Part shown: one piece after another, positions 16,609-24,922 of the stretch
Numbering within the stretch: position 1 is the first letter of the stretch
Layout: every line of letters begins with the position of its first letter
Origin: Actinomyces qiguomingii
GTDB taxonomy: Bacteria; Actinomycetota; Actinomycetes; Actinomycetales; Actinomycetaceae
Direction of reading: 5' to 3'
Assembly: GCF_004102025.1 (NCBI RefSeq)
Contig: NZ_CP025228.1
Coordinates: 1,054,001 to 1,118,000 of the forward strand
DNA: 64,000 nt
Position numbers and translations under genes: made by a program
Notes under the pieces: generated by a model
What the model was told of the DNA's origin: nothing
What the model saw: the letters and a program-made list of their open reading frames with translations, nothing else
The model's database searches: none

Positions 16609-17175
16609 ATGACCAGTAAGCCCAAGATCGGGATTGTCCTTGGATCAGTACGAGAGGTTCGTCTAGGCGAACAGGTTGCCGAGTGGGTGCTTGAGCACGC
16701 GCGCGCTCGCGGTGACGCCGAGTACTCGATCATTGATGTCAAGTCCTTCGACTTGCCGCTGTTCACCTCGACGCTGCCGCCGATGATGGCGAACAAGCAG
16801 TACGACGATCCGCGCGTGCAGGCCTGGTCCGACGCCATCGACTCCCAGGACGGCTTCGTGTTCGTCACCTCCGAGTACGACCACGGGATTCCCGGCGCCT
16901 TCAAGAACGCCACCGATCATCTCTTCTCCGAATTCGTCAACAAGACGGTCGGCTTCGTCGGTTATTCCGGCGACGGTGCCATCCGCGCGATTGAGCAGTG
17001 GCGCGTGGTGCTCGGAGGATGGAACGTGCATACCGTTCACCCGGCGGTGCAGCTGATGCTGTACACCGACGCCTCCGCGGACATGAGCACCTTCACCCCC
17101 GTGGACCTGCGCGACGGTGAGCTCGCCGCCACGCTCGATGCTGTGGTCGCCTCCGTCAACGCGCGCAAGGCTTGA
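16609..17175 (+). CDS. NADPH-dependent FMN reductase family protein
   Basis: A 188-residue flavodoxin-fold reductase. The N-terminal KIGIVLGSVREVRLGEQVAE is the phosphate-binding loop for FMN, and FVTSEYDHGIPGAFKNATDH is the second conserved segment (the family's PEYNxxxPGxLKNAxD, with S and D substitutions). It reduces FMN, quinones or azo compounds with NAD(P)H. The ribosome binding site GGGAG precedes the ATG. It sits 105 bp after the patatin gene on the same strand; joint transcription is possible but not shown. Confidence 0.9.
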   Translation: MTSKPKIGIVLGSVREVRLGEQVAEWVLEHARARGDAEYSIIDVKSFDLPLFTSTLPPMMANKQYDDPRVQAWSDAIDSQDGFVFVTSEYDHGIPGAFKNATDHLFSEFVNKTVGFVGYSGDGAIRAIEQWRVVLGGWNVHTVHPAVQLMLYTDASADMSTFTPVDLRDGELAATLDAVVASVNARKA

Positions 17176-17227
17176 GGGGCCGTCTAGCCCGGGTGCGGTG
17201 ACAGACCGCCTGGGGAGAACATTTATT

Positions 17228-17265
17228 GCCGGCGGGGCGCGGACACCGGTTCGTGCCCCGCCGGC
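17228..17265. terminator. Bidirectional hairpin between FMN reductase and NUDIX genes
   Basis: GCCGGCGGGGCGCG (17228-17241) pairs with CGTGCCCCGCCGGC (17252-17265), 11 GC-rich pairs plus extension, loop of about 10 bases. It is placed between two convergent genes, so it can serve both; an A/T-rich run (ATTTATT) lies on its 5' side and acts as the U-run for the minus strand. Confidence 0.75.
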
Positions 17266-17296
17266 ATCGCCTCGGGGCGGGACCCGGGCTGGTGCT

Positions 17297-17914
17297 TCAA
17301 CGTGTGGTGAAGCCGAAGGATGTGATCGCCGGGGTCGGTCGCCCGTTGTCGAGCGCTTCAGCCAGGAGCCGTAGCGCTGCGAGCTCATGCGGGGGAATCG
17401 GCTCCGGCAGGGCGTCCAACGCGAACCATTCCAGGCCGCCGCATTTCGCGGGCTCCCGGATTTCGGGGGTGCCGCGCCACCGGGTGAGGGTGAAGAAGAA
17501 GTCTACGCGCTGCTCCAGTGCCGGCCCGTCGACCGCATTTGAGCGGTGCATGGCGGTCAGCGGCATCAGCTCGCCGGGGTCGATCACGACGCCCATCTCC
17601 TCGGCCCCCTCCCGTACGGCCGTCGCGGTTACCGACTCGCCCGGCTCGACGTGTCCGGCGATGGCGGCGGCCCAGTGCCCGTCCATGAAGCCGGTGTTGC
17701 GGCGCAGTTGCAGCAGGACCTCGGTATTAGCGGGGCGGCCGAGGCAGGACCCGCCGTGAGGGCGGTGCTCCCGGCCCGCGCGGGTGGGACGGCCACCGCC
17801 GAGTGTGGACGCGGCGGCGCGCTCTCGCGGGCGCAGCAGCAGTACATAGGCGGCGGGCACCAGGGCGAAGGGCACACCACCGTCGGGGGCAGCAGGACGG
17901 GGAAGAGCTGGCAT
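17297..17914 (-). CDS. NUDIX hydrolase
   Basis: A 205-residue pyrophosphohydrolase with a complete Nudix box: GHVEPGESVTATAVREGAEE followed by MGV fits G-x5-E-x7-R-E-x-x-E-E-x-G. The preceding WTAAIAGH-type segment and the C-terminal GGLEWFALDALPEPI are typical of ADP-ribose or dNTP-type Nudix proteins. An insertion of about 25 residues rich in Gly, Arg and Pro follows the first strand. The substrate cannot be deduced. It converges on the FMN reductase gene across a shared terminator. Confidence 0.88.
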   Translation of the reverse strand: MPALPRPAAPDGGVPFALVPAAYVLLLRPRERAAASTLGGGRPTRAGREHRPHGGSCLGRPANTEVLLQLRRNTGFMDGHWAAAIAGHVEPGESVTATAVREGAEEMGVVIDPGELMPLTAMHRSNAVDGPALEQRVDFFFTLTRWRGTPEIREPAKCGGLEWFALDALPEPIPPHELAALRLLAEALDNGRPTPAITSFGFTTR

Positions 17915-17998
17915 ACCTGAACGCTAGTGCCTCTGCGCCGCCACTGGTCGTCAACTAAGACAGTTTGCGGCTGTCTGTACACCCGTTAGGTCTTCAGC

Positions 17999-18018
17999 AA
18001 ACCCGGCTTATCCGGTTT
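17999..18018 (+). terminator. Terminator-like hairpin with G/T-rich tail
   Basis: AAACCCGG-CTTAT-CCGGTTT, followed by GGGGGTTTGGTGGGG. Same design as the hairpin at 3153-3173. On this strand no gene ends nearby, so it may work for the minus strand or be a dispersed repeat. Confidence 0.45.
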
Positions 18019-18445
18019 GGGGGTTTGGTGGGGTTGTGGTTGCCGCGTTGGTGCTGGTGGATCTCCGGGCGCTGTGGCTGGTGGGTCTCCTCGCGCTGTT
18101 GCCGGCAGGGGCCGTTTGCAACGCCGAAGTAGCGTAGTAGACCGCTACACGACGCAGCGGAGTCACCCAGCAGCCCCTCACCGCCGCCCCTGGCCGCCGA
18201 GCGGGCCATCAGATCCCTTTCCGGCGGAGCACGCATTCGCGCGTCAAGGGCATCCCTATGACTCCCGGCCACCTCCCACGACGCCCATCACGGCATAGGC
18301 GTCACTGGCTTCGACCACCGCCTCCGTCACCGCTGGGGTGATGCCGCATCAGTCCATGCCGGGGACGCCGCCGATGAGCACCGGTGTGGCCGATCCGGCT
18401 CCAACGGAGGCGCCCCACAAGCTCCCGGGCCAATCCTTGTCAAAG

Positions 18446-18553
18446 AATGCAGCGCTTTCGAGTCTGTTCTCAACGACACCGGTGCGGCTTTCCCGGGAAA
18501 CATGCGCCCTGATGCGATGGGCAGGCGGCCGTGACGGGTGAAAGTGCTGCATT
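18446..18553. repeat. Inverted-repeat element of about 110 bp
   Basis: AATGCAGCGCTTTC (18446-18459) is the reverse complement of 18540-18553 at 13 of 14 positions, and the match extends outward (GTCA and A-rich bases on both sides). The 80-bp interior has no gene. Possible explanations are a small non-autonomous mobile element or a structured RNA. Confidence 0.45.
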
Positions 18554-18769
18554 TTGTGACACGCACAGCTCCGTGCCGGAGCATTTCCACGGCTTGGGGC
18601 AGGCAACATCGCTCACGCCAGGCGTGCCGAGTGGGGGACAGACAGGCAACTGCTCGGTACATGGGAGTGCCTTCTGTGGCGGGCTTGGAGGAATCCAACA
18701 AGTTGTGTTCGCCGATACGGGCACCAAACGGCGATGCATCGCGGCGGGTGCTGCCCCTACGGTGGTGAC

Positions 18770-19372
18770 ATGAGCACAAACCCGCCTCCCGCCCTCCACG
18801 TCGAAGCCTCCGAGATCGCAGCCTCTTCCCTGGTTCGTCGCGCCGCCCGTGAGGCGGTTCTGGTCATCGGCGGAGCCGCCGCGATCGCACTGATCGGCCA
18901 GATCGCCCTGCCCCTGCCCTTCACTCCGGTTCCGGTCAGTCTCGGGACCTTGGCGGCCCTGGGCGTGGGCGGAGTGCTCGGCTCTCGCCGCGGTCTGGCG
19001 GCCGCGGCACTGTTCGCCGCTGCGGCCGCGCTTGGCGCGCCGGTGTTGGCGGGCTGGAACAGCGGCATCACTGCCTCCTTCGGCTATGTGATTGGTTATG
19101 GGCTGGCGGCGATGCTGGCCGGACGGGCCGGGGCCATCTCCATCGGCGCCGCCGCGGGCCCCGCCCTGGGACTGCGTCGGCTGGCCGCCCGTGTGGGGTT
19201 GATGTTGGCCGCCTCCGCGCTGGTGTACGTCCCTGGACTGGTTTGGCTGCATGTCGCCACGGGAGCGCCGTGGGGGACCACCTTCGCCCTCGGATTAGCG
19301 CCCTTCATCATTGGTGACCTGCTGAAGTCTTTGGTGGCCGCTCTGTTGCCCCGCCCGGCCGGGCTGCACTGA
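18770..19372 (+). CDS. bioY: Biotin transporter, ECF substrate-binding S component
   Basis: A 200-residue protein with six transmembrane segments. The BioY signature LPFTPVPVSLGTLAALG contacts biotin, and GYVIGYGLAAMLAG and PFIIGDLLKSLVAAL are the other conserved segments. It captures biotin for an energy-coupling-factor transporter or acts alone at low rate. No EcfA/EcfT genes or birA lie nearby, so it presumably shares a housekeeping ECF module. The start at 18770 is preferred over a frame extension to 18734: TACGGT lies 6 bp before this ATG (leaderless), and the preceding 12 residues look non-coding. Confidence 0.93.
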   Translation: MSTNPPPALHVEASEIAASSLVRRAAREAVLVIGGAAAIALIGQIALPLPFTPVPVSLGTLAALGVGGVLGSRRGLAAAALFAAAAALGAPVLAGWNSGITASFGYVIGYGLAAMLAGRAGAISIGAAAGPALGLRRLAARVGLMLAASALVYVPGLVWLHVATGAPWGTTFALGLAPFIIGDLLKSLVAALLPRPAGLH

Positions 19373-19429
19373 CGTGTCCGAGGTCTCGCGTCCGGCCCTC
19401 CCGGGCTGCGGGCGGCATTAGGAGATGGC

Positions 19430-20431
19430 ATGACCTCCCCGGTAGATCCCTCCAGCTCCACTAAGCCCGACTTGCGGTCTGCGGCCGTAAGTCGCAGCGG
19501 CGAGGACCGTTCGGCGTACGTAGCCGTTACCGTTTTCCCGTTGTTGATCCTGGCGGCCTTCGGCGCCGCGATGCTCGCCCCCGAGGCACTCAGCCCGCTG
19601 GCGGTCGGCACCAACTACGCCCTGGGCATCATCATGTTCGGCATGGGCCTGACCCTGACCGTCCCCGACTTCGCCCTGGTGGTGCGTCGTCCGCTGCCGG
19701 TGCTGGTGGGTGTGGCCGCCCAGTTCGTGGTCATGCCAGTCATTGCCTGGACACTGACCCGCATCTTCCAGCTGGACCCGGTCCTGGCAGCCGGCGTGAT
19801 CCTGGTTGGCTGCGCTCCCGGCGGCACCTCCTCCAACGTCATCTCCTACCTCTCCCGTGGAGACGTCGCGCTGTCGGTGACCATGACGTCGATCTCCACA
19901 CTGTTGGCCCCGCTGATGACACCGCTGCTCACCCAGTGGCTCGCCGGGCAGTACATGCCCGTCGACGCCGGCGCCATGGCGCTGTCGATCGTCAGAATCG
20001 TGTTGGTGCCGGTGATCGGCGGCCTGGTCATCCGCACCCTCCTGGGACGATTCGTGGAGCGGGTACTGCCGGTCATGCCTTGGATTTCGGTCCTCGGCAT
20101 CTGTTACGTGGTGATCGCCGTCGTCTCCGGCTCCGCCGACAGGATCGCCACCGCTGGGGCGATAGTGCTGGCGGTGGTTGCCCTGCACAACTGCCTGGGC
20201 TACCTGCTCGGCTACCTGATCGGCCGGGTGACCAGCCACGACGAGAGGGCCTCGCGCACCACCGCCATTGAGGTGGGCATGCAGAACTCCGGCCTGGCGG
20301 CCGGGCTCGCCGCCCAGTACTTCACGGCCGAGGCCGCACTGCCTGGGGCCGTATTCTCCATCTGGCACAACCTCTCCGGCGCCGTGGTGGCCGCACTGTT
20401 CCGCCGCCGGGATGTGCGCGCCGTGAACTGA
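19430..20431 (+). CDS. Bile acid:sodium symporter (BASS) family transporter
   Basis: A 333-residue protein with about ten transmembrane segments. Signature parts are FGMGLTLTVPDF, GCAPGGTSSNVISYLSRGDV (the crossover and sodium-site segment) and IEVGMQNSGLAAGLA (the second crossover). It matches the YocS-type bacterial BASS group, which carries organic anions such as bile acids, pantoate or keto acids with sodium. It lies 57 bp after bioY on the same strand, so co-transcription is plausible; whether the substrate relates to biotin or coenzyme A metabolism is speculation. A hairpin terminator follows. Confidence 0.9.
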   Translation: MTSPVDPSSSTKPDLRSAAVSRSGEDRSAYVAVTVFPLLILAAFGAAMLAPEALSPLAVGTNYALGIIMFGMGLTLTVPDFALVVRRPLPVLVGVAAQFVVMPVIAWTLTRIFQLDPVLAAGVILVGCAPGGTSSNVISYLSRGDVALSVTMTSISTLLAPLMTPLLTQWLAGQYMPVDAGAMALSIVRIVLVPVIGGLVIRTLLGRFVERVLPVMPWISVLGICYVVIAVVSGSADRIATAGAIVLAVVALHNCLGYLLGYLIGRVTSHDERASRTTAIEVGMQNSGLAAGLAAQYFTAEAALPGAVFSIWHNLSGAVVAALFRRRDVRAVN

Positions 20432-20464
20432 CGAGTGCGGTGGCGCAGACTGGGGTATACCGGT

Positions 20465-20496
20465 ACACCCCGCCCGCCGCTGAGTGAGCGGGGTGT
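20465..20496 (+). terminator. Terminator after the BASS gene
   Basis: ACACCCCGC (20465-20473) pairs with GCGGGGTGT (20488-20496) over a 14-base loop. No U-run. Confidence 0.55.
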
Positions 20497-20738
20497 GGCG
20501 GAGCTTACTTTGGTGCCGTCATATGCCGTTTTCATGCGGCTTTCACGGAGCATGCCACTTCGGTTGCGGCGTCAATGGTGTCAGGTAGGTTTCGAAGTAC
20601 GGGTATCGTGAGGCGAACCGTTCGGCCCCGAGGCCCTCGACAGGTGGCAGCGTCCGGGCGGCACGTCCATAGCCGTACTGGAACCGGTTCCCCGCGCGGG
20701 GCCGCATCCTCCGGCGGCCCCGTCTAAGAGAAGACCGC
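20497..20738. other. Leader region of the peptide ABC importer operon
   Basis: No gene seen. The stretch 20500-20600 is AT-richer than its surroundings and should hold the operon promoter; the best but weak match is TTGCGG (near 20562), 16 bp, TAGGTT. A small GC-rich hairpin (GCGCGGGGCCGC region) lies near 20690-20710, just before the first permease. Confidence 0.3.
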
Positions 20739-21698
20739 ATGTTCCCCTACCTGATGCGCAGGATCGCCAACTACGCGATTCTGTTGGTCATAGCGACTGT
20801 CTTGGCGTACTTCCTCGCCGCGACGCAGCTCAACCCGCTGGGGTTGTACGACTTGAGCAACACCAAGCTCAACTGGGACGGCATATACGCCACGTTCACC
20901 TCCTACAACATCAACCCCAATGACCCGGTCATGGACCGCTTCAAGGTCTGGGCCACGGGTGTGCTGACCGAATGGGATTGGGGCAAGACCCCCAAGGGCG
21001 AGTCCGTCAACGCCATCATCTCCCGTCGCATGTGGGTGTCTGTGCGACTGGTCTTTCTCGGCTCCTTCATCGGCATGGGCGTCGGCACTGCACTGGGCGC
21101 CTGGACCGCCACCAAGCAGTACTCCGTCGCAGACCGCATCATCACCGTGCTCTCACTGATCGTCTTCTCCACGCCGGTGATGGTCATTGCCCTGTTCCTC
21201 AAACTCGGTGCCATCAAGGCCAACGCGGCCCTGGGTGGGCAGGTCTTCGAGTTCGTCGGAGAGGGCTCCGGCCTTGTCGGCAGGGCCCAGCATCTGCTGC
21301 TGCCGACCATCTCCATGTCGCTCACGGGCATCGCCACCTATTCCCGCTACCAGCGCAATCTCATGCTCGACACCCTTGGCGCCGACTACGTGCGCACGGC
21401 TCGGGCCAAGGGACTGCGCAAACGCCAAGCCATCACTCGCCACGCTCTGCGCACCTCCCTGATCCCCATGGGCACCTACTTCGCCTTCGCCCTGGCCACC
21501 CTGTTCGTCGGCGCCTCCATCACAGAGACCGTCTTCAGCTGGCACGGCCTGGGCGAGTATGCCGTGACCTCCATCTCCACCTTCGACATCAACGGCACCG
21601 TCGCCGTGGTCGCCTTCTCAGGAATGATGACATTGATCGGCGCCCTTCTGTCTGACGTCCTGGTGGCGGTCATCGATCCGCGGGTGAGGGTGAGCTGA
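20739..21698 (+). CDS. ABC importer permease 1 (DppB/OppB type)
   Basis: A 319-residue inner-membrane permease of the peptide/nickel (family 5) ABC importers, with six transmembrane helices. The first helix starts at once (NYAILLVIATVLAYFLAATQ), followed by a large outer loop. The cytosolic coupling helix contains the EAA-type motif: ADYVRTARAKGLRKRQAITR, matching the usual DYVRTARAKGL. It pairs with the next-encoded permease to form the membrane pore. It is the first gene of a four-gene operon; the next start is one base after its stop. A weak ribosome binding site (AAGAGAAG) precedes the ATG. Confidence 0.94.
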   Translation: MFPYLMRRIANYAILLVIATVLAYFLAATQLNPLGLYDLSNTKLNWDGIYATFTSYNINPNDPVMDRFKVWATGVLTEWDWGKTPKGESVNAIISRRMWVSVRLVFLGSFIGMGVGTALGAWTATKQYSVADRIITVLSLIVFSTPVMVIALFLKLGAIKANAALGGQVFEFVGEGSGLVGRAQHLLLPTISMSLTGIATYSRYQRNLMLDTLGADYVRTARAKGLRKRQAITRHALRTSLIPMGTYFAFALATLFVGASITETVFSWHGLGEYAVTSISTFDINGTVAVVAFSGMMTLIGALLSDVLVAVIDPRVRVS

Positions 21699-21699
21699 T

Positions 21700-22596
21700 A
21701 TGTCCGATAGCTCGACCGCCGGGAGTGCGCGGCTGACCCGCGGCCAGATTCTGCGGCGCCGCTTCTTCCGCAACAAGAGTGCCGTCGCCGGACTCGTGGG
21801 TTTCGGCCTGATCGTGCTGCTGGCCGGCATAGGCCCGCTTGTCGCCCGCTATCACTACACCGAGCCGGACTTCCTGGCATTCCATGTGGCGCCGAATGCC
21901 GACCACTGGCTGGGCACCACCAAGGACGGCTCGGACGTGTTCGCCATGGTGATCGAGGGCCTGCGCAAGTCTCTCATCATCGGTTTGAGCGTCGCCGCGA
22001 TCCAGACCGCGGTGGCCGCAATCGTCGGCAGTGCCGCCGCCTACTTCGGCGGCTGGTTCGACAAGGTGGCCCTGTGGGTAGTCGACCTGCTGCTGGTGGT
22101 GCCGTCCTTCCTGATCATAGCCATCGTCAGCCAGTCGGTCAGTGGCCAGTCCAAGGGCTCCATCCCGCTGTTCATCATTTTGCTGGCGGCCTTCGGCTGG
22201 ATGCTCACGGCCCGCGTGATCCGCTCCATGACGCTGTCCGTGCGGAACATGGAGTACGTGACGGCCGCACGCTACATGGGTGTCAGCGCCCCGCGGATCA
22301 TCGCCCGCCACATCCTGCCCAACGTCTCCTCCTACATCATCATCGACGCCACGCTCGGCGTCGCGAGCGCGGTGCTGAGTGAGACGACCCTGTCCTATTT
22401 CGGCTTCGGCGTGAAGCCGCCGAACACCTCCCTGGGCACGCTGATCCAGCAGTCTCAGGGCGACGTCGCCGTCTATCCCTGGACCTTCATCGCCCCGGCC
22501 GTCGTCCTGATGGTCATGCTGGTATGCGTAAACCTGATTGGCGACGGCGTGCGTGACGCCCTCGACTCCTCGTCCAAGTCCGGAGGTAGGGCATGA
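21700..22596 (+). CDS. ABC importer permease 2 (DppC/OppC type)
   Basis: A 298-residue permease with an N-terminal hydrophilic segment (LTRGQILRRRFFRNKSAVAG) that is the usual OppC N-terminal motif, then six helices. The EAA loop reads MEYVTAARYMGVSAPRIIAR. It forms a heterodimer with the preceding permease. The stop overlaps the start of the ATPase gene by four bases, so translation is coupled. Confidence 0.94.
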   Translation: MSDSSTAGSARLTRGQILRRRFFRNKSAVAGLVGFGLIVLLAGIGPLVARYHYTEPDFLAFHVAPNADHWLGTTKDGSDVFAMVIEGLRKSLIIGLSVAAIQTAVAAIVGSAAAYFGGWFDKVALWVVDLLLVVPSFLIIAIVSQSVSGQSKGSIPLFIILLAAFGWMLTARVIRSMTLSVRNMEYVTAARYMGVSAPRIIARHILPNVSSYIIIDATLGVASAVLSETTLSYFGFGVKPPNTSLGTLIQQSQGDVAVYPWTFIAPAVVLMVMLVCVNLIGDGVRDALDSSSKSGGRA

Positions 22597-24758
22597 GCCG
22601 CTCCCGCAAGCAGAACCCCGCATTCGACTCCGACGCCATGCCGGACCCGGAATCGGCCGCACCGCTGCTGGAGGTGCGGGATCTGCGCGTCAGCTTCCCG
22701 TCCGAAGACGGCCTGGTGCATGCCGTGCGCGGCGTGAATCTGGAACTGGCCCGCGGCGAGGTCCTCGCCCTCGTCGGCGAGTCCGGCTCCGGCAAGTCGG
22801 TCACCTCCACCGCCATCATGGGCCTGCTGGACGAGTCGGCGGCCGTGTCGGGCGCGGTGAAGCTGCACGGCACCGAGCTCCTGGGCCGCTCGGACGCCTA
22901 CATGTCCAAGATCCGCGGCACTCAGGTTTCCATGGTCTTCCAGGATCCGCTGTCCGCCCTGACCCCCGTGTACACCGTGGGGAGGCAGATCGTGGAGGCC
23001 CTGAAGATCCACAACCGCGGCATGTCCGACAAGGATGCGAACCGGCGCGCCATCGAGCTGCTGGACCTGGTGGGTATCCCCAATCCCCCGGTGCGCGTCA
23101 ATGCCTACCCGCACGAGTTCTCCGGCGGCATGCGGCAGCGTGCGGTAATCGCCATCGCGATTGCCAACAACCCCGATCTGATCATCGCCGACGAGCCGAC
23201 CACCGCGCTCGACGTGACCATCCAGGCACAGATTCTGGACGTGCTGCGCACCGCCAAGCAGGAGACCGGCGCCGGCGTCATCATGATCACCCACGATCTG
23301 GGGGTCGTTGCCGGTATGGCCGACCGCGTCGCCGTCATGTACGCCGGCCGGATCGTGGAGTCCGGCGACGTCGACGACGTGTTCTACCGCTCCCGCATGC
23401 CTTACACGATCGGGCTGCTCGGGGCGCTGCCCCGCCTGGACGCCAGGAAGGACTCCGCCCTGGCCACTCTGGAGGGCAACCCGCCCTCGCTGCTGGCAGA
23501 GCCCGCCGGCTGCCCCTTCGCTCCGCGCTGCCCCATGACGCAGGACGCCTGCCTGGATGAGGAGCCGGAACTGGCGCTCGTGCGTCCCGACGGCGGACTC
23601 GACGCGGCCGGTGAGGCTCCTGCGGGCCCGCAGCTGGCCGCCTGCCGCCGCTTCTCGGAGATCGAGGCCGATAACCTGAGTTACCGGGACATTTTCCCGG
23701 TGCCCAGGCTCAAGACTCCGCAGGCCCTCGATCTGCCGCACGCACAGCGCGAGGAGGTCCTGCGAGTCACCGACCTGGTCAAGGACTTCCCGCTGATGAA
23801 GGGCGCCGTGTTCAAGCGCCGCGTGGGTACCGTCCACGCCGTCGCGGATGTGTCCTTCGACGTGCGCAAGGGGGAGACCCTGGCGCTGGTGGGGGAGTCC
23901 GGCTGCGGCAAGACCACCACCCTGCTGGAGGTGCTCGATCTAAAGGCGCCCCAGGAAGGCAGGATCGTGGTGCTCGGCAGGCAGACCGATGAGCTCTCCC
24001 GCGCCGAGCGCCGCCGGTTGCGTCAGGACGTCCAGATCGTCTTCCAGGACCCCATGGCATCGCTCGACCCGCGCCTACCGGTCTTCGAACTGATCGCCGA
24101 GCCGCTGCGCGCCTTCAAACGCCCCAAGCGGGAGATCGCCGACCGGGTGTCTGAACTCATGGAACTGGTGGGCCTGGAACCCAGCCACGTCAACCGCTAC
24201 CCGCGCAACTTCTCCGGCGGTCAGCGTCAACGCATCGGCATCGCCAGGGCGCTGGCGCTGGAACCGAGCCTACTGGTGCTGGATGAGCCGGTCTCAGCCC
24301 TGGACGTGTCCATTCAGGCCGGCGTGATCAACCTGCTCGATGAGCTGCGCGCCACCCTGGGGCTGAGCTACCTGTTCGTGGCGCACGATCTGTCCGTGGT
24401 GCGGCATATCGCCGACCGGGTGGCAGTTATGTACCTGGGACGCATCGTGGAGATCGGCGACGTCGATGCCGTGTTCTCCGCGCCCGCCCATCCCTACACC
24501 CAGGCACTGCTCTCGGCCATCCCGATCCCGGACCCGGTGAAGGAGCGCACCCGTAGTCGCATCATTCTGCAGGGCGATCTGCCCTCGCCGGCCAACCCGC
24601 CCTCGGGCTGCCCCTTCCGCACCCGCTGCCAGAAGTTCGCGGGCGAGCTGAACGATGAGCAGCGGGAGGCCTGCCTGACCCGGCTGCCCGATTTCTCATC
24701 AATGGGGGAAGACCACCGGTCCGCCTGTCACTATTCGGAACACGCCAACGTGTTCTGA
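22593..24758 (+). CDS. Fused double ATP-binding subunit of a peptide-type ABC importer (DppD-DppF)
   Basis: A 721-residue protein with two complete nucleotide-binding domains. Domain 1 (about residues 20-350): Walker A GESGSGKS, signature FSGGMRQR, Walker [13 protein letters not shown], then the oligopeptide-type C-terminal extension with the Cys cluster CPFAPRCP that often holds an iron-sulfur cluster. Domain 2 (about 385-720): Walker [10 protein letters not shown], signature FSGGQRQR, Walker [13 protein letters not shown], and a second Cys extension CPFRTRCQ. In many bacteria these are two genes; the fusion is common in Actinobacteria. It energises the two permeases encoded upstream; ATG overlaps their last codon. 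Confidence 0.95.
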   Translation: MSRSRKQNPAFDSDAMPDPESAAPLLEVRDLRVSFPSEDGLVHAVRGVNLELARGEVLALVGESGSGKSVTSTAIMGLLDESAAVSGAVKLHGTELLGRSDAYMSKIRGTQVSMVFQDPLSALTPVYTVGRQIVEALKIHNRGMSDKDANRRAIELLDLVGIPNPPVRVNAYPHEFSGGMRQRAVIAIAIANNPDLIIADEPTTALDVTIQAQILDVLRTAKQETGAGVIMITHDLGVVAGMADRVAVMYAGRIVESGDVDDVFYRSRMPYTIGLLGALPRLDARKDSALATLEGNPPSLLAEPAGCPFAPRCPMTQDACLDEEPELALVRPDGGLDAAGEAPAGPQLAACRRFSEIEADNLSYRDIFPVPRLKTPQALDLPHAQREEVLRVTDLVKDFPLMKGAVFKRRVGTVHAVADVSFDVRKGETLALVGESGCGKTTTLLEVLDLKAPQEGRIVVLGRQTDELSRAERRRLRQDVQIVFQDPMASLDPRLPVFELIAEPLRAFKRPKREIADRVSELMELVGLEPSHVNRYPRNFSGGQRQRIGIARALALEPSLLVLDEPVSALDVSIQAGVINLLDELRATLGLSYLFVAHDLSVVRHIADRVAVMYLGRIVEIGDVDAVFSAPAHPYTQALLSAIPIPDPVKERTRSRIILQGDLPSPANPPSGCPFRTRCQKFAGELNDEQREACLTRLPDFSSMGEDHRSACHYSEHANVF

Positions 24759-24922
24759 GCCTCTTCGAGCGCTACCGGGCAGGCGCGAATCGGGAGTGAA
24801 TACCAACCTGACTGTCAAACAAACTCATATGGTTTTCTCAGCTGCCGGGCGCGTACGCGTTCCGTTCGCCAACGAAGGCCCCCAGCAAATCCGCTCACCC
24901 GATCCAGAAACGGAGCACCACC

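Larger units (their letters stand above)
17915..18769. other. 855-bp gene-free region with several repeat motifs
   Basis: No credible gene. It holds a terminator-like hairpin with G/T-rich tail (17999-18040), a small hairpin GTAGCG/CGCTAC near 18128-18147 containing CGTAGTAGAC (also found in the 3371-3465 inverted repeat), and a near-perfect inverted repeat at 18446-18553. Around 18285-18310 a plus-strand stretch GVTGFDH resembles GVTGIDH at 8376-8396. Both may be debris of one family. Confidence 0.4.
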
